NCBI GenBank assembly: GCA_036898165.1
Contig: CM072541.1
Location: forward strand, 28,765,501 to 28,829,500
DNA: 64,000 bases
Origin: Silybum marianum
Taxonomy: Eukaryota; Streptophyta; Magnoliopsida; Asterales; Asteraceae
Direction of reading: 5' to 3'
The position numbers and the translations under genes were made by a program. Positions 1 to 11,886 of the stretch are shown in pieces (positions within the stretch are counted from its first letter, which is position 1; every line of letters starts with the position of its first letter). The notes beneath the pieces were generated by a model. The model worked only from the letters and a program-made list of their open reading frames with translations. It did no database searches and had not been told where the DNA came from.

Positions 1-6
1 TATGTT

Positions 7-485
7 CATTACAACAAAATTGGGTTTATAGGATCCACCAATAAATAAACGTTCTAATAGGCTGATTTATAGGACTTAATTTAATTACTAGGATTTAAAA
101 ATAAAGCATCCTATCTAAAGGCGGTAATAGGTTTATAACAAACATTTAGACGTTTTAACAAGTTTTTAAGGACATTTTTAATACAAAATGTCGCATTAGT
201 TATTTTATAAGACATTTTTAAGAAAATGTCTTATAAACCCATCTTTATAGGAGACTTTTTCAAAAAGTGTCCTAAAAAATAGGTAATATGACGTTTTTTA
301 ATAAAAAAAAAGTGTCCTAACAAACTTAGTACGACGCAAAAAACGTCCTATAAACTTATTGCAACATCTTTAGATATAATGTTTTATTTTTTTGGTCCTA
401 CAAATTATGTCTAAAAAGTGGTAAAAAGTGGTCTACACGACGCTTATTTGTTGATGGCGTCCTATAAACCAAGTTTGTGGTAGTG
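7..485. mobile_element. CACTA-type MITE (family I) in G1 intron 10
   Basis: Termini CATTACAACAAAATTGGG and CTTGGTTTATAGGA-like (reversed at the right end, ending GGTAGTG) are imperfect inverted repeats, flanked by GTT at 4-6 and 486-488. The inside repeats GCGTCCTATAAA-like words in both orientations. No coding capacity. Intron 10 of G4 and G5 carries a shorter relative ending in the same GTAGTG-GTT. Confidence 0.6.
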
Positions 486-506
486 GTTTACGAAATCATG
501 CATTAC

Positions 507-3500
507 CTGTATAAGGTTTTTCCAATCCAAATGTCGTCCTCGCCTCCGTATTGATCCAAGTAACTTCTCGTCTCGAGTCGAGGCAAGCTCACATACCATG
601 GCACGTCTAGCGCGTATCCCACCTGTTGATTTGTGATTCAAATAAGTTTTATATGAATCTGTAGTAAAATAGTTCTTCAAACAAAATGAACTTATTCTTG
701 TAGTGATATTCGCGTACCTCGCCAGGCAAGTCCTTGGCAATTATCCATTTATCAAGAAGCTCGTTCGTTGATTGTTTCTCCTTCAAATAGTTATAAGAAA
801 ACTTCTTGGCATCATCAAGGATTTTCTCTCCGGGAAAGAGCACCTGCGATGCCCGTAATAAATTGAACATTCCGGTGGTGGCTTGTGTTGATTGCCCGAC
901 AAAACACACAAATTTGCCATCTTTTTCGAATTGTCGAAACACATCTGTCACAAAAACACTCGTTAATCTTGAGTTCATCACTAAAAATATTGAATTTTTT
1001 AGCATACATTCATGAAAACTAACCTGGAGAAATTTCGTAACCATGCATTCGCAAAAGCCTAAATGCCATCGCAGTGTCGTCAATATCTTGTACATTCGAG
1101 TTTCTTGCCCAACAGATCCCGTCCTTAGTCCAATATCTGAAATTTCGTTCATTTTATTAAGATATCTGCGTAAAAAGTGTATATGTCGAGTCCCTAGATG
1201 TGGTAGACTTCGCCTTTCTTCATTAAGGGGATTGATCAAGAAAGATCTTGTGTTCTTATTATAAGATTGTGATTGGGCACTAAAAAATAAATGATTTTTA
1301 TCCATGAAAATTACCCAAAGAAAATTCCGTTGATTACCCACGGATCACCCAGGAAATACCAGTGGTTCGGTAAAATTTGATGTTTTTTTAGAAAATACCA
1401 ACGGATCACCCAGAGAATCCCTGTCATTGATTTTAGTTACCTCCAACAATTTACCCACCAACTTTTGTGACGGTTTTGTGAGGGATCACCCTTTAACGAC
1501 AGATTTTTCGGACAAAAGATTGTAGGCAAAAGTAATTCGTTTAGTAATAGAACTCCGATACGGCGATACCATGTTAAGATATGAGAAGCCCATTTCATTC
1601 TCTCTAAAATTTACTTTACAGAGAGAAGGTTCCATCACTAAAACAAAAATTGATGTCAACTTTTTAGGTATCATAGACCGCTTTATATAGATTATATTAT
1701 AGTTTATACACTATAAAACAAATGATTTTCACCCATAAAAATTACCCAGGAAAATTTCTATCGGTGATTACCGCGGATCACCCAGAAAATAACAATGGTT
1801 TGGTAAAATACCATGTTTTTCGAGAAAACACCAACGGATCACCCAGAGAATCCATGGGTAATCTATCACTAATTTGAATTACCCACCAGCAATTTACCCA
1901 CTAACTTTTGTAACAGATTTGTGAGGAATCACCCTTTAGCGACAGATTTCCCAGGGAAATGTCCACAGACAAAAGTATTTCATTTAGTAGTGATAGGGCC
2001 ATACAATAAAACTTCAAATCTAAAGGTGATGTAATAAGTTTATAGCACATTTTTAGCATTTGAACAAGTTTTCTAAGACACTTTTAATAAAAATAGCCAT
2101 ATTAATTAGTTATTTTATAAGACAATCTTTTTGTAGCGGACTTGTTTTTATAAGACACGTTTTTTTTTAAATTAATTGGGTAGGATGGCTGCAAAATCCC
2201 ACTCTTGATATATCTGCTTTGTAACGCGCTACTAGCTTCTTGCTAGTGTTTTTTTGTCTTTCTTACGAGTTTTAATAAAACCGCCGCTGTTCAAAAAAAA
2301 TAGTGTTCTATAAAATAGCTAATACGACGTTTGTTATACAATGTCCTAGAAACTTGTTAGGATGCTGATCAAAAATGTTCCATAAACTTTTTACACGACC
2401 TTTATATAAGACGTTTTATTGTTTGATCTTATATATTAAGTCGTATAATAGTAAACATTTTTGGCGTCCTATAAACCCAACTTTATCATAGTGCATTTAT
2501 ATACAGGTTTAATGGTTGTGTCTATTATAGCTAATGTAGTACTCCAACATTATGATTACCCTTTCTAGCCTTTCTTAAGAAGTAAAAGTAGTACAATGGG
2601 ACATCAAAACATGTTTGGCCCAGTGGTAAGGTAACATCCTGACGGGGTAAGTGAATGGTATCCCTGACTACCCGGGTTCGAATCCTCGCGGCCGCATGTG
2701 GCGATATTCAGACCTTAGCCTACCACTCTGTGGTGGGTCCTAGTCTCCGGGGATCAGTCGGGTGCCCGAATGGATCCCGGATACCCCGGGAACGTGTGTG
2801 TTATTGTCGTTCAAAAAAAAGTAGTACAAGTGGACGTCTTCAACCCTTAAATTACAAGGTCCATTGGTACAAGATAAAACGATTTTCATCATATTTGCAT
2901 ACCTGTAGATATACTCAGCGCAACCCTCAATCTCTGACATGAAATAACGAGAAATCCCAAGGCGTTGGAGACGATCAACAACCCAATTACGTTCAAAAAG
3001 ATCCACCGGGTAGACATTCGGGACTACAACATGATCATGAACCAGAAGAAAGATAAGATTACATAATTAGAAGCATTCCTTCTGTAGAACAACAAAAGTG
3101 ATATGTAAACACACCTCCACCATTGAATTTGGTGACAATGTTTGTGAGATATTGAAGACACTTTTCATCTTTAGTTTGCATCAGTGCAAAAGCAGTGGAT
3201 GATGGGGAGAAGAGGAATGACCCCTCTTTGCACTTAAGTTTAACAAGCTTTTCCCACTCCAAATTTGGCACTCCTTCTAAGCTATGAAGTAAAGTTGTGG
3301 GCACTTTGTGCATTATGTTCTTTGGTATCCTTTTCATCACCATAAAAACACATGTTATGATCGTCTTCGGTGAAAAGGTAACCATCATAATTTATTTTTC
3401 GTTCCTAATCGTTTAAGGGGGAATTTGGTTTGCATATTGGAATTTGGTGGAATTGAAATCTATAAATAATTTAATTTTGAAAGATTTGGATTGAAATTTG

Positions 3501-6500
3501 ATCATACGTTTTGTTGGAAGAAATTAGAATGAAATTTCTCAAAATAACCGGCATGTTTGGTTGGCAGAACGTGGCTTTGAAATTTGAATAAAATAATAAA
3601 TAAGTGACCAAAAATCCTTTTAACACATTTTCAAATATTTTGCTTAAAATATAGATGCAATATAAAGATAATATTAATTGGTGGTGGGGTGACGATAGAT
3701 TTCGTCCGGGATAAATGCAATACAAAGATAACAATAAGTACTGACTTTGTGAGCTTCAGGTTCCGTCTTGCGTAGATTTCTTCCAAGACCGGAGAATCTT
3801 CTCCGACTTCGACATTGAGCTTCCTTGCAATGTCGATGAGTGACGGAAATGTAACTTCAAAACCGATCAGCATATGTTCTTCATTATCGTCTTCAAGTTT
3901 GCTTATGTTCTCTTTCAGAAATTGAATTCCTGTATAATCATAACGACATTAGTCACGGACTTTGTTATTGCTAATGCCTATTTTTTTTCTGAAATTTACC
4001 TTTAAATTCACCACAATATTTATGGTAAAATTCATGCTAGAGGATCTGAATTCCTAGACTTTAAGTATTACAACTTATGCCTCCAAACTATATACTTGAT
4101 GATTCGATCTACTGTTTGTTATAACAAAAGTGGTTTGTATGACTTGCAATTGTCTGAGCAGCTTTTACAGTTAAGTTTATATAAACCAAACAATATAGTG
4201 TATATCTATTAGTGTTACATATGTTTATAGGACATTTTTAGGCATTTTAACAAGTTTTTATGTTACTTTTAAGATAAAATGTCGTATTAGCTACTTTATA
4301 GGATACTATTAGAAAACGTATTCTATAAACACAAATGTTCTATAGAAAAGAGGATTTTATTGGACATTACTCAAAATTGTCCTATAAAAAAAACTTTATA
4401 TAAACCTATTGTAACACTTTTCGATGTAAATTTTATTCTTTGGTCCTATGAAACATTATATTAGGACGCTTATATATTTTAGGCGCCCTATAAACCTAGT
4501 TTTTGTTGTAGTAGTTAATGATAAAGAACAAGTACCTTTTTGGCATTTACTAGGATGAACATTCCAAAAGGTTAACGCGATCACACACGCCAGGGTATTA
4601 ATGATTCGATCATGAGCCAAAAAGATCAAACCCTCACCCCAAGATCCATCTGGGAGTTGATTGTTCACAATCCACTCCAAACAAGACGGAAACTGAGGAC
4701 GACCACTTCCATCAACATCTTGCACGAGTGCAACCCAAGCTGTATCGTAAGCCGACATATTTATCTCTCCATCATCCATAGAATGCAACATCACTTTGAT
4801 TGTCTCGACAAACCCCTTGATCTCGCCGCTTGGATACAAAATCTTCGGGTATCAATTGTAAGCACACCCACAATAATGATCGATGTTACTACAAAATCTA
4901 TAGATTATATTTATAGGTACAAAAAAATTAAGTACAAAACTAACACCTTTTTTTTGTCCACATCAGTGTTTATTGTGTCATTGTGTCGCTTGATAAATGA
5001 CAAACCGTTTGGTTGAAGTTCATCAACGTACTCTATACCAACTCCTATAGAAAAAGCAATTAGTGTATGCATTGTTTAAATTATTGTGTTTACACGAGTG
5101 TCATAAATGTTCTCATATGATCATTGTATAGGTAGTATTTTGACTTGAGATCATAGAGTTATTGTGCCTAAAGGGTATGCTTCGATGTTAATTCTAAACA
5201 TGTTGTAAGTAGATGAAAGAATGGTTGTGTGTCATGTATCGCATAGTAGTACTAGAATCGATCGAAATAAGATTTGTGTGTGTCTTGTGTGATGGGGATG
5301 ATATCTCTGCACCCTTTGATGGAATAGTATAGAGAAAGAGCATGCATGATCAGATAATAAATATAATTAGATATCGATGTCTATTTGTAAAAATATTAAA
5401 AAAAATAAAGAAACTATATATTGAACATAACAAATACACTTGTATAAGTTTTTTTGGAAAGGATAATGCATTAGAAAGCTAGCTAGCCAAGAGCTAGCAG
5501 GAGGAATTACACTATATATGTTGACATTGATCATAAGATTAATTATTAGTTAAATCATCAATCCTTGTCATTTTGGGTTAACTAATTAGATAAATATGTC
5601 AAAATTACTATTTCCAATTAAATGTAATTTAACTGGGTTAAACTATACTAATAATATGATAAATATCAAGTGATTTACTTGACATGTTTAAAATAAGGAA
5701 AAACTTTCGTATGATGAAAATTTCTCCGTGCATAAGAAGGATTTATATTTTGACTTCAAATTGTATTTTTGAGAATTTAGAAAACCCTAAAGGAGAACAA
5801 GCTAGGATGTGATCTCGAATATCATAGTTATTCATCATCTGCAAAGAACAAATGCAACTCCATTCTTGATTAGGGCATAAACTAGATTCAAGACAATTTG
5901 CATACATAATGGGGGCCAACCTTATAAAATTACATTGCTTTAATTCAACAAATGTTTACAACTGTATAGTATTCCTCAAACACTCGATAAATATAAATTA
6001 ATTTAATTAAAGATAAATATATTTATATTTATGAACAAGAGGAATGTTCAAATTCGAACTCAAATTTTCTTGTGAACGTGAGAACAAATGAGAGTGCGAC
6101 ACGTCTGAATGTGTAGATTATTCAGACCGAATAACGAAAAAAATATTCAGACCAAATAAAACTGAATATAGTGTTTATTCAGTATGAATAATGCTTATTG
6201 AGACTCGATAAGCATTATTCAGACTGAATAAACACTATATTCAGTCTGAATATTTCTTTCATTATTCGATATGTGTCACGTTCACAACCAAATTTGAATT
6301 CTCATTTGAACCCGTCCTTATGAACAATTATATATATATATATATATATGATGAGGTTCAAATGAGAACTTCGTAAATTTAAAGGAACAAATGGACTCAT
6401 TTGGGACCACATATGTTGTGGGTCCCACCAATAAAAAATGATATCTGATTTCAATGGTGGAGCCCATTGAATCAAATATGATTTTTTATTGGTGGAACCA

Positions 6501-6569
6501 ACATCATATGTGGTTCCAAATAAGTTCTTTTGTTCCTTTAAATTAGGGGTGTTCTCATTTGAACTCTCC

Positions 6570-6606
<37 letters not shown>

Positions 6607-7602
6607 TATGTTGGTTCATTTACAAACTGGACGAATCCTACAAACCAAGTTAAAAATAAAAAAATTAAGTTTTTTTTTCATCAAATGCTATGATTCAATA
6701 TGTTATTACATAAATGTTTGTTTCACCTTGTGAAAAAAAATTACATGTCAAAAAAATACATTATGGAACAAATGCATGTGAAACTTTTAACTTATGAAAA
6801 CAAATATATGTGAAACTTTTACATTATGAAACAAACATATATGTAATAATATTTTAAATCATAGCATTTGATGAAAAAAAATCATGAAAAATTTATTTTT
6901 AACTTGGTTTATACGAGTTGTAAGATTCGTTCAGTTTGTAAATGAACCAACCTATATATATATATATATAATGCTTACAACGAACTAGTTTACAAAAGAT
7001 TTTTAATAAAAAATAAGAGACTTAGAAAATCATCTATGTCCGACTTACGAGTCAAGTCATGGTCCCGCATTCACTATGAAAATTGGTTACTTATTGTTTG
7101 AAAATTTGTTACTGTTTGATTTTGTAACGTAATTCTTTACAAAATACTTTCTAATTAACCTTGTAGATCTTGAAAATTAAGCAATTTAAAAAAAAATCGA
7201 TCTAAGTCAAGAGTTATCACCTCCGAAGTTCATTGTGAATAATGATTAAGATTCGTAAATTGTAATTCGAAGAAAAATGGTTTTCTTAAAATGCTTATCT
7301 TTCAATTTCGTAACAATATTGTAACCATTTTTCCTAGTGAATATCGAAAGATTAATTTTTTACTGCTAACACCGATTGGGGAAAAAAACTTGAACTTGCA
7401 AATTTTTTAAAAGAGTTTTGGCCGGCAATCATAAAAATTTTCCTTTATAGATTTTTTAAGTAATAAATAAATAATTAAAATACCTTGTGTTCGAGAATTT
7501 GATATGACTTTGCATTGGAAATTGGTTGCTTTAAGAACAAGACCACCTGTCGATCAATAAAAAGTAAATTAATTAAGGATAAATATATTTATACTTATGA
7601 AC

Positions 7603-7636
<34 letters not shown>

Positions 7637-9707
7637 AGTTCAAGGGAAAATGCTAAAAAAAACTGAAGAACACTTTGGAAGGCTTCCATGTGGACGGTAT
7701 GCATTGGTAATTTTTGTTCCTATGCATCAATGCATCTATCATTACAGATGCATTTGAATATTCATTAATGCATGTTACAAGTTACCGATATGCATTAATG
7801 CATACTGTCCACATGGAAGCCACCCAGGTTGTTTTTTGGTTTTCTCTTTTTTTAGCGTTTTCCCTTGAACCTCCCTATATATATATATAGAGGGAGGTTC
7901 AAACGAAAACGCTAAGTATTTAAGAAAATAAGAAAACATTTTTTTCATGTACAAGATCACATATGATTTTGAACTAACATGAAAAAATGGACACGCGCGA
8001 ATTTTGCCGCAGGTTAAGTCGCGGGAAAAATCGTGGCTAATCGTATATGATTTTGTATGTGAATCATATATGATTTTATACATAAAAAAGTTTTCTTGTT
8101 TTCTTAAATAGGTAGCGTTTTCGTTTGAACCCGCCCCTATATATATATATATATACAGAGGAAGGTTCAAATGAGAACTTTGTAAATTTAAAAGAATAAA
8201 GGAACATCTTGTGGACCACATATGATGTGGGTCCTACATAATATTAAATCAGAAATGATTTAATATTATGTGAGACTCACATCATATATGGTCCACAAAG
8301 TGTTTCTTTATTTATTTAAAAATGGGTGATTCTCGTATGATCTCTCCCCTATACATACATATATATATATATATATAAATTCGAAAAATAGGATTTTAAC
8401 GGTTTTTTATTTATGTGTTTTTAGGAGTGATGACTGGAAACATCTAATAGACTAATACTAAAAAACTTAATTATCAGAATGTTAAAAGTTATACGGTAAT
8501 AGTCTAAACAAACAATATGAGGACGTGATAATTTAATTGTGTTTAAAGAATTGTTAGTCCTTGTCATAAATGTCCGTGATATACGAGAGCTTGGTTATTG
8601 GACGGTTGTTAAATGATTTGGTGAAGAATAATTAAGTTGTCAGAATTATTAAGAGATGTTTATGATGTACTGTAAAATGAAATATGGTTGTTTGGTTATT
8701 GTTTAAAACGATATTATAAGGTTCTGAATAGTTTAGAGAGGCCTAAATATAAAAACATTCAAAGAGTATTAGAACTATTAAGAGGCAAAAATAAATTAAC
8801 AAACAAGATTCGTCTCTTAACAATTCAGAAATTAACTCTTAATGGACATATTATAAGATAAATAAACAGTACTTTAACTATTTCCACGATTCACCCTCCC
8901 ATATGGAATTTCATGCATCATGCTAGAAATTAATCCTCTAGGAATATCTATGCCTATGTTTTGAAGAGTCTGAAAATTGTGTATATGATCATGATAAAAT
9001 CAAAACACAAAGCACGTTTTATAAGTTAGATTATACTTTTGACGATTAGTAATTATTTGCCAAAAACCAAATTTTCCACCAAACAAACTACTAAAACTAG
9101 GTCATGCAATTAAACATTTAGAGTACCACTTCTCTTTTGTCTTTCGAACTAGGTGCTCCCTTGTGCATCCAGAAACTTTTGATATTTGTGAAGCAAAATA
9201 ATTACCGTGCATAAATATAAATTACTATAGTTATCAAATACAATACAAAACACTAACAAATCAGTTATAATTTGACGGTTTATAGTTAAGATTTTCAACA
9301 CTTCACCATAATTAATTAACCATTAAAACTCAAATTTAAGTGTAACATCTCATTTTTATGGTGACGGTGCCCAGTAGTAGCACAAGCTAAATCATATAGT
9401 AAAACTGTTAAGCAGCAAATAAAAATTTGTATAACAACAGAAAATTTCACGAGTGATATGGTCCCCCCCCCTCCCCGGTTATGTGGCACACCTTCAAAAT
9501 CTAAACATTGTTCATAAATTTTATATTCCAACATTTATTTATATAGCCGTAAATGTATGTAATAGACATAAAGACAAATACAAGAACGAATGAGAGAGGA
9601 GAAATACCTGCAAAAGGAAGATCAAGGGGAGGAAGATAAGAAGGGGTGACCAGAGAGGACCGAAGGTGGAAGGTGGTTGTCGACGGGGAGAAGATCATAG
9701 TTTTCAT
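507..9707 (-). CDS. CPS: G1: copalyl diphosphate synthase-like class II diterpene cyclase (3' end outside window)
   Basis: Predicted plastid enzyme cyclising geranylgeranyl diphosphate to a labdane-type diphosphate. Exons in coding order: 9608-9707, 7484-7546, 4947-5032, 4536-4842, 3746-3929, 3115-3329, 2903-3023, 1024-1136, 718-944, 507-622; all junctions are GT-AG and in phase. Exon 1 begins MKTMIFSPSTTTFHL, a Ser/Thr-rich transit peptide. Exon 4 has SAYDTAW and NNQLPDGSWG (QXXDGSWG motif), exon 6 LLHSLEG, exon 7 VPNVYPVDLFERNW, exon 8 the catalytic QDIDDTAM (DXDD) and exon 10 YGGEDD. The class I region lies outside the window. No frameshift is seen in these ten exons. Exons corresponding to 11-15 of the paralogs must lie left of base 1. 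PNV keeps the Asn of the ent-CPS catalytic dyad, whereas FERNW has Arg where gibberellin-type CPSs have His. Family call is secure; product is not. Confidence 0.9.
1278..1548. mobile_element. Degraded CACTA-type MITE (family II) in G1 intron 7
   Basis: Starts CACTAAAAAATAAATG and contains the family II words (ACCCAGGAAATACC, GGATCACCC, TTTTGTGACGG) seen better preserved at 1709-1992 and 27168-27425. The right terminus is mutated, so the end is approximate. Confidence 0.5.
1636..2493. mobile_element. CACTA-type MITE (family I) in G1 intron 7, with nested insertions
   Basis: Begins CACTAAAACAAA and ends CATAGTG, flanked on both sides by CAT. The same element at the same place with the same CAT flanks occurs in G4 (52184-52730) and G5 (60990-61536). 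Nested inside this copy are a family II MITE (1709-1992) and an A-tailed insert at about 2174-2303 ending GCCGCTGTTCAAAAAAAA, both absent from G4 and G5. Confidence 0.6.
1709..1992. mobile_element. CACTA-type MITE (family II), nested
   Basis: Termini CACTATAAAACAAATG and CATTTAGTAGTG with a 3-bp duplication ATA on each side. Non-coding. Inserted into the family I MITE of G1 intron 7. Confidence 0.65.
2597..2816 (+). mobile_element. tRNA-derived SINE in G1 intron 7
   Basis: Contains a pol III box A-like GGCCCAGTGGTAAGG and a box B GGTTCGAATCC, and ends in TCAAAAAAAA. It is flanked by the 13-bp duplication AAAAGTAGTACAA (2584-2596 and 2817-2829). The equivalent site in G4 (about 52808-52820) has no insertion, so this is a filled versus empty site between paralogs. 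The box B resembles a tRNA T-loop, but the rest is not a functional tRNA. Confidence 0.8.
4200..4514. mobile_element. Degraded family I MITE in G1 intron 4
   Basis: Repeats of GGACATTTTT, TTATAGGA and CCTATAAACC in both orientations, ending TTTTGTTGTAGTAG. The left end is not defined. The rest of the intron (3930-4535) is AT-rich, with nothing recognisable. Confidence 0.4.
5033..6039. other. G1 intron 2, unique part
   Basis: AT-rich intron sequence. I see no exon-like stretch, RNA gene or repeat terminus here. Confidence 0.4.
6040..6955. repeat. Three adjacent foldback elements in G1 intron 2
   Basis: Three imperfect inverted-repeat elements separated by TA microsatellites. About 6040-6310: arms with GTTCAAATTCGAACTCAAATT and an inner TATTCAGTCTGAATA palindrome. 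About 6351-6568: GGTTCAAATGAGAAC against GTTCTCATTTGAACT. About 6611-6955: GTTGGTTCATTTACAAACTG against CAGTTTGTAAATGAACCAAC. None encodes a protein. Confidence 0.6.
7633..8347. repeat. Three TA-flanked foldback elements in G1 intron 1
   Basis: About 7633-7880 (GTTCAAGGGAAAATGCTAAA against its complement, with a 'TGCATTAATGCAT' core), about 7889-8137 (GAGGTTCAAACGAAAACGC against GCGTTTTCGTTTGAACC) and about 8155-8347 (GGTTCAAATGAGAACTTTG, same family as 6351-6568). Each is bounded by (TA)n or a near-TA run. Confidence 0.55.
8348..9607. other. Remaining G1 intron 1
   Basis: AT-rich. The part at about 8580-8880 resembles 40540-40830 near psi-G (shared GGTTGTT, GTCAGAATAATTAAGAG-like words and CAAACAAGACTC), suggesting a shared degraded transposon, possibly hAT-like. 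Nothing else is recognised. Confidence 0.3.
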
Positions 9708-9780
9708 GGTGATAGGATTAAAGGGTTTATTGTTTCTTACTCAAGTTTTTGCCTTGAAGAAGTGTGCCACCTACAGGTAG

Positions 9781-9790
9781 CTATTTATAA
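9781..9790 (-). promoter_or_regulatory. Probable TATA box of G1
   Basis: TTATAAATAG on the minus strand, about 75 bp upstream of the G1 start codon. G2, G3 and G4 have TATA-like sequences at similar spacing, which supports the exon 1 assignments. Confidence 0.55.
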
Positions 9791-9849
9791 GGTTTCTCAC
9801 ATATGCATATATATATTATATATATATATATATACATATAGACACACAT

Positions 9850-11150
9850 ATATATTGGAAAGTTCAGAGAAAAATCTCAGAAAAATGAAAATGAAAGAAC
9901 ACTTTAATAACCATTCATATGTATGCATGCACGCATACAAGTAATTGAAGTTATTTCTTAATTTTTTATGAACGTGGCATATTATGCATGTGTGCGTATC
10001 GGGAAAATTGATTACAAGTTAATTGTATACACATGTGCATATCATCCAGATGAATGGTTATTAAGGTGTTTCTCAATTTTTCATGTTAATATGTTTTTCA
10101 CTTAAACTTGAACCTATATATATATATACATACATATATATGGGAGGGTTCATACAAGAACACCCTCCCTTTAAAAAACAAATGAATGCCCTTCTAGCCA
10201 CATATTTTGTAGAGGGTTATTTAAAAAGGGATTATATGCTTTCCACAAAGGGTTATTTTTTTTAGGAGTAAAAATGGTATTAACAAATATTTTCAAATTA
10301 TATTATATTATAGGGAAAGGTTCATGCGGGGACGATATATTTACGAGATTGCGAGGAGCATTTTTCATGTACAAAATCACATGTGATTTTGTACCATCAT
10401 CAAAAAATCACATGTAATTTTGTACTAACATCAAAATCACATATGATTTTGTATGTGAATCAAAATTACTACATGAATCATATATGATTTTGTACATGAA
10501 AAAAAGTTTCTCGCGTTCTCGTAAAAAGTTACGTTCTTGTATGAACCTGCCCTTATATTATATTATATATATAAAAAATAACATAATTAGCATTGTAATC
10601 ATGTGTGAATAACATTTATACAAAATCATATATATTTTACATTTACTTTTTTTTACAAAATCTCATATGATTTTGGGATAGGCTAATGGCATCCCTACAT
10701 ACTGCTAATGGCACCCCTAAGAATAAATTTCATCATCACACCTGTCTACATCAACACCTATTATAGTACCAAAAATTATGTGCACACCCCTATTAAAGGG
10801 TGCCATTAGCACTCTCTATGATTTTACATTAACATCTGTACAAAATCATATATGATACTGAAATCATATGTGATTTTGTTGACGTGCATGGCATTCTAAA
10901 TCATGTGGCAATATCATTTGTAAAAAAAATCATATACATTTACATGTGTGTATTATTGCGGTTCAAAAAAAATTATATATGATTTTACATTTACATTTGT
11001 ACAAAATCACATATGATTTTATATTAACATGTATACAAAGTCATATATGATACTAAAATCATATGAGATTTTGTTGACGTAATTGACACTATAATCATAT
11101 GTTCTCTTTACACGATCATATAGAAAACAATTGAACTATTCTGAATTTGG
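9850..11150. repeat. Cluster of AT-rich foldback elements upstream of G1
   Basis: Contains foldback elements at about 9850-10115 and 10312-10553 (GGTTCATGCGGGGACG against CGTTCTTGTATGAACC), then a run to about 11110 of repeated ATCATATATGATTTTGTAC-like palindromic words. A small inverted repeat GGCTAATGGCATCCC / GGGTGCCATTAGC sits at 10678-10820. No gene seen. Confidence 0.5.
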
Positions 11151-11477
11151 TGGGAGTTTCAACAATAGAGTTCGTTTTTAATTCATGAAAATTAGCAGAA
11201 GTTTTAATTTTGTAAGGATATTTGTGAGATCTTAACCTTATATTTATTAAATATATTTAATACTTAAAATATATTTACTTTTCACATTGTCCAATCTGAT
11301 CATGAATAGTAACTTTCGAAAAATAATAGTTTGACAATAATACCTTCCTCTAATTATATTAATATTAATTAATCTTTTGATTTCTTAAATTATATATGGG
11401 GATAGAAATTGTTCCTTTATTTTTTTAAATCGAAAAAGTTATCATTTGAACCTCCCTATATATATAAGGGATATATA

Positions 11478-11850
11478 TATAGAGGGAAATTCTAATACAA
11501 ACTAGTTGAAAGGTACAAACTATACAAACTGGTTCAAATCAATATAAAAATAACTTTTTTCATGATTTTTTCCATCAAATTCTGTGATTTAAGATATTAT
11601 TACACATATGTTTGTTTCATAATGTAAAAGTTTCACATGTATTTGTTTTCATAAGTTTAAAAGTTTCTCACATATTTTTTTATGAAAAAGTTTCACATTT
11701 ATTTGTTTTATATCTAATTTTTTCACAAGGTGAAACAAACATATGTGTAATAATATCTTAAATAATAATATTTGATGAAAGAAAATTATTTTTGTATTGA
11801 TTTGAATCAGTTTGTATAGTTTGTACCCTTTAACTGGTTTGTATTTGAAT
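11478..11850. repeat. Foldback element (AATACAAAC family)
   Basis: Arms near TCTAATACAAACTAGTTG and CTGGTTTGTATTTGAATCG form a long imperfect inverted repeat with TTTCACA / TGTGAAA internal words. Bounded by TATATATA on the left and a (CT)n/(ATCT)n run on the right. Confidence 0.5.
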
Positions 11851-11854
11851 CGGC

Positions 11855-11886
<32 letters not shown>

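Noticed and set aside
2610..2700. Possible tRNA gene (box A and box B present)
   Set aside because: No acceptor stem or complete cloverleaf; A-tail and target duplications show it is a SINE. The same applies at 28755-28960.
2655..2942. Open frame of 95 codons on the plus strand
   Set aside because: Covers the SINE and the antisense of G1 exon 7; no independent support.
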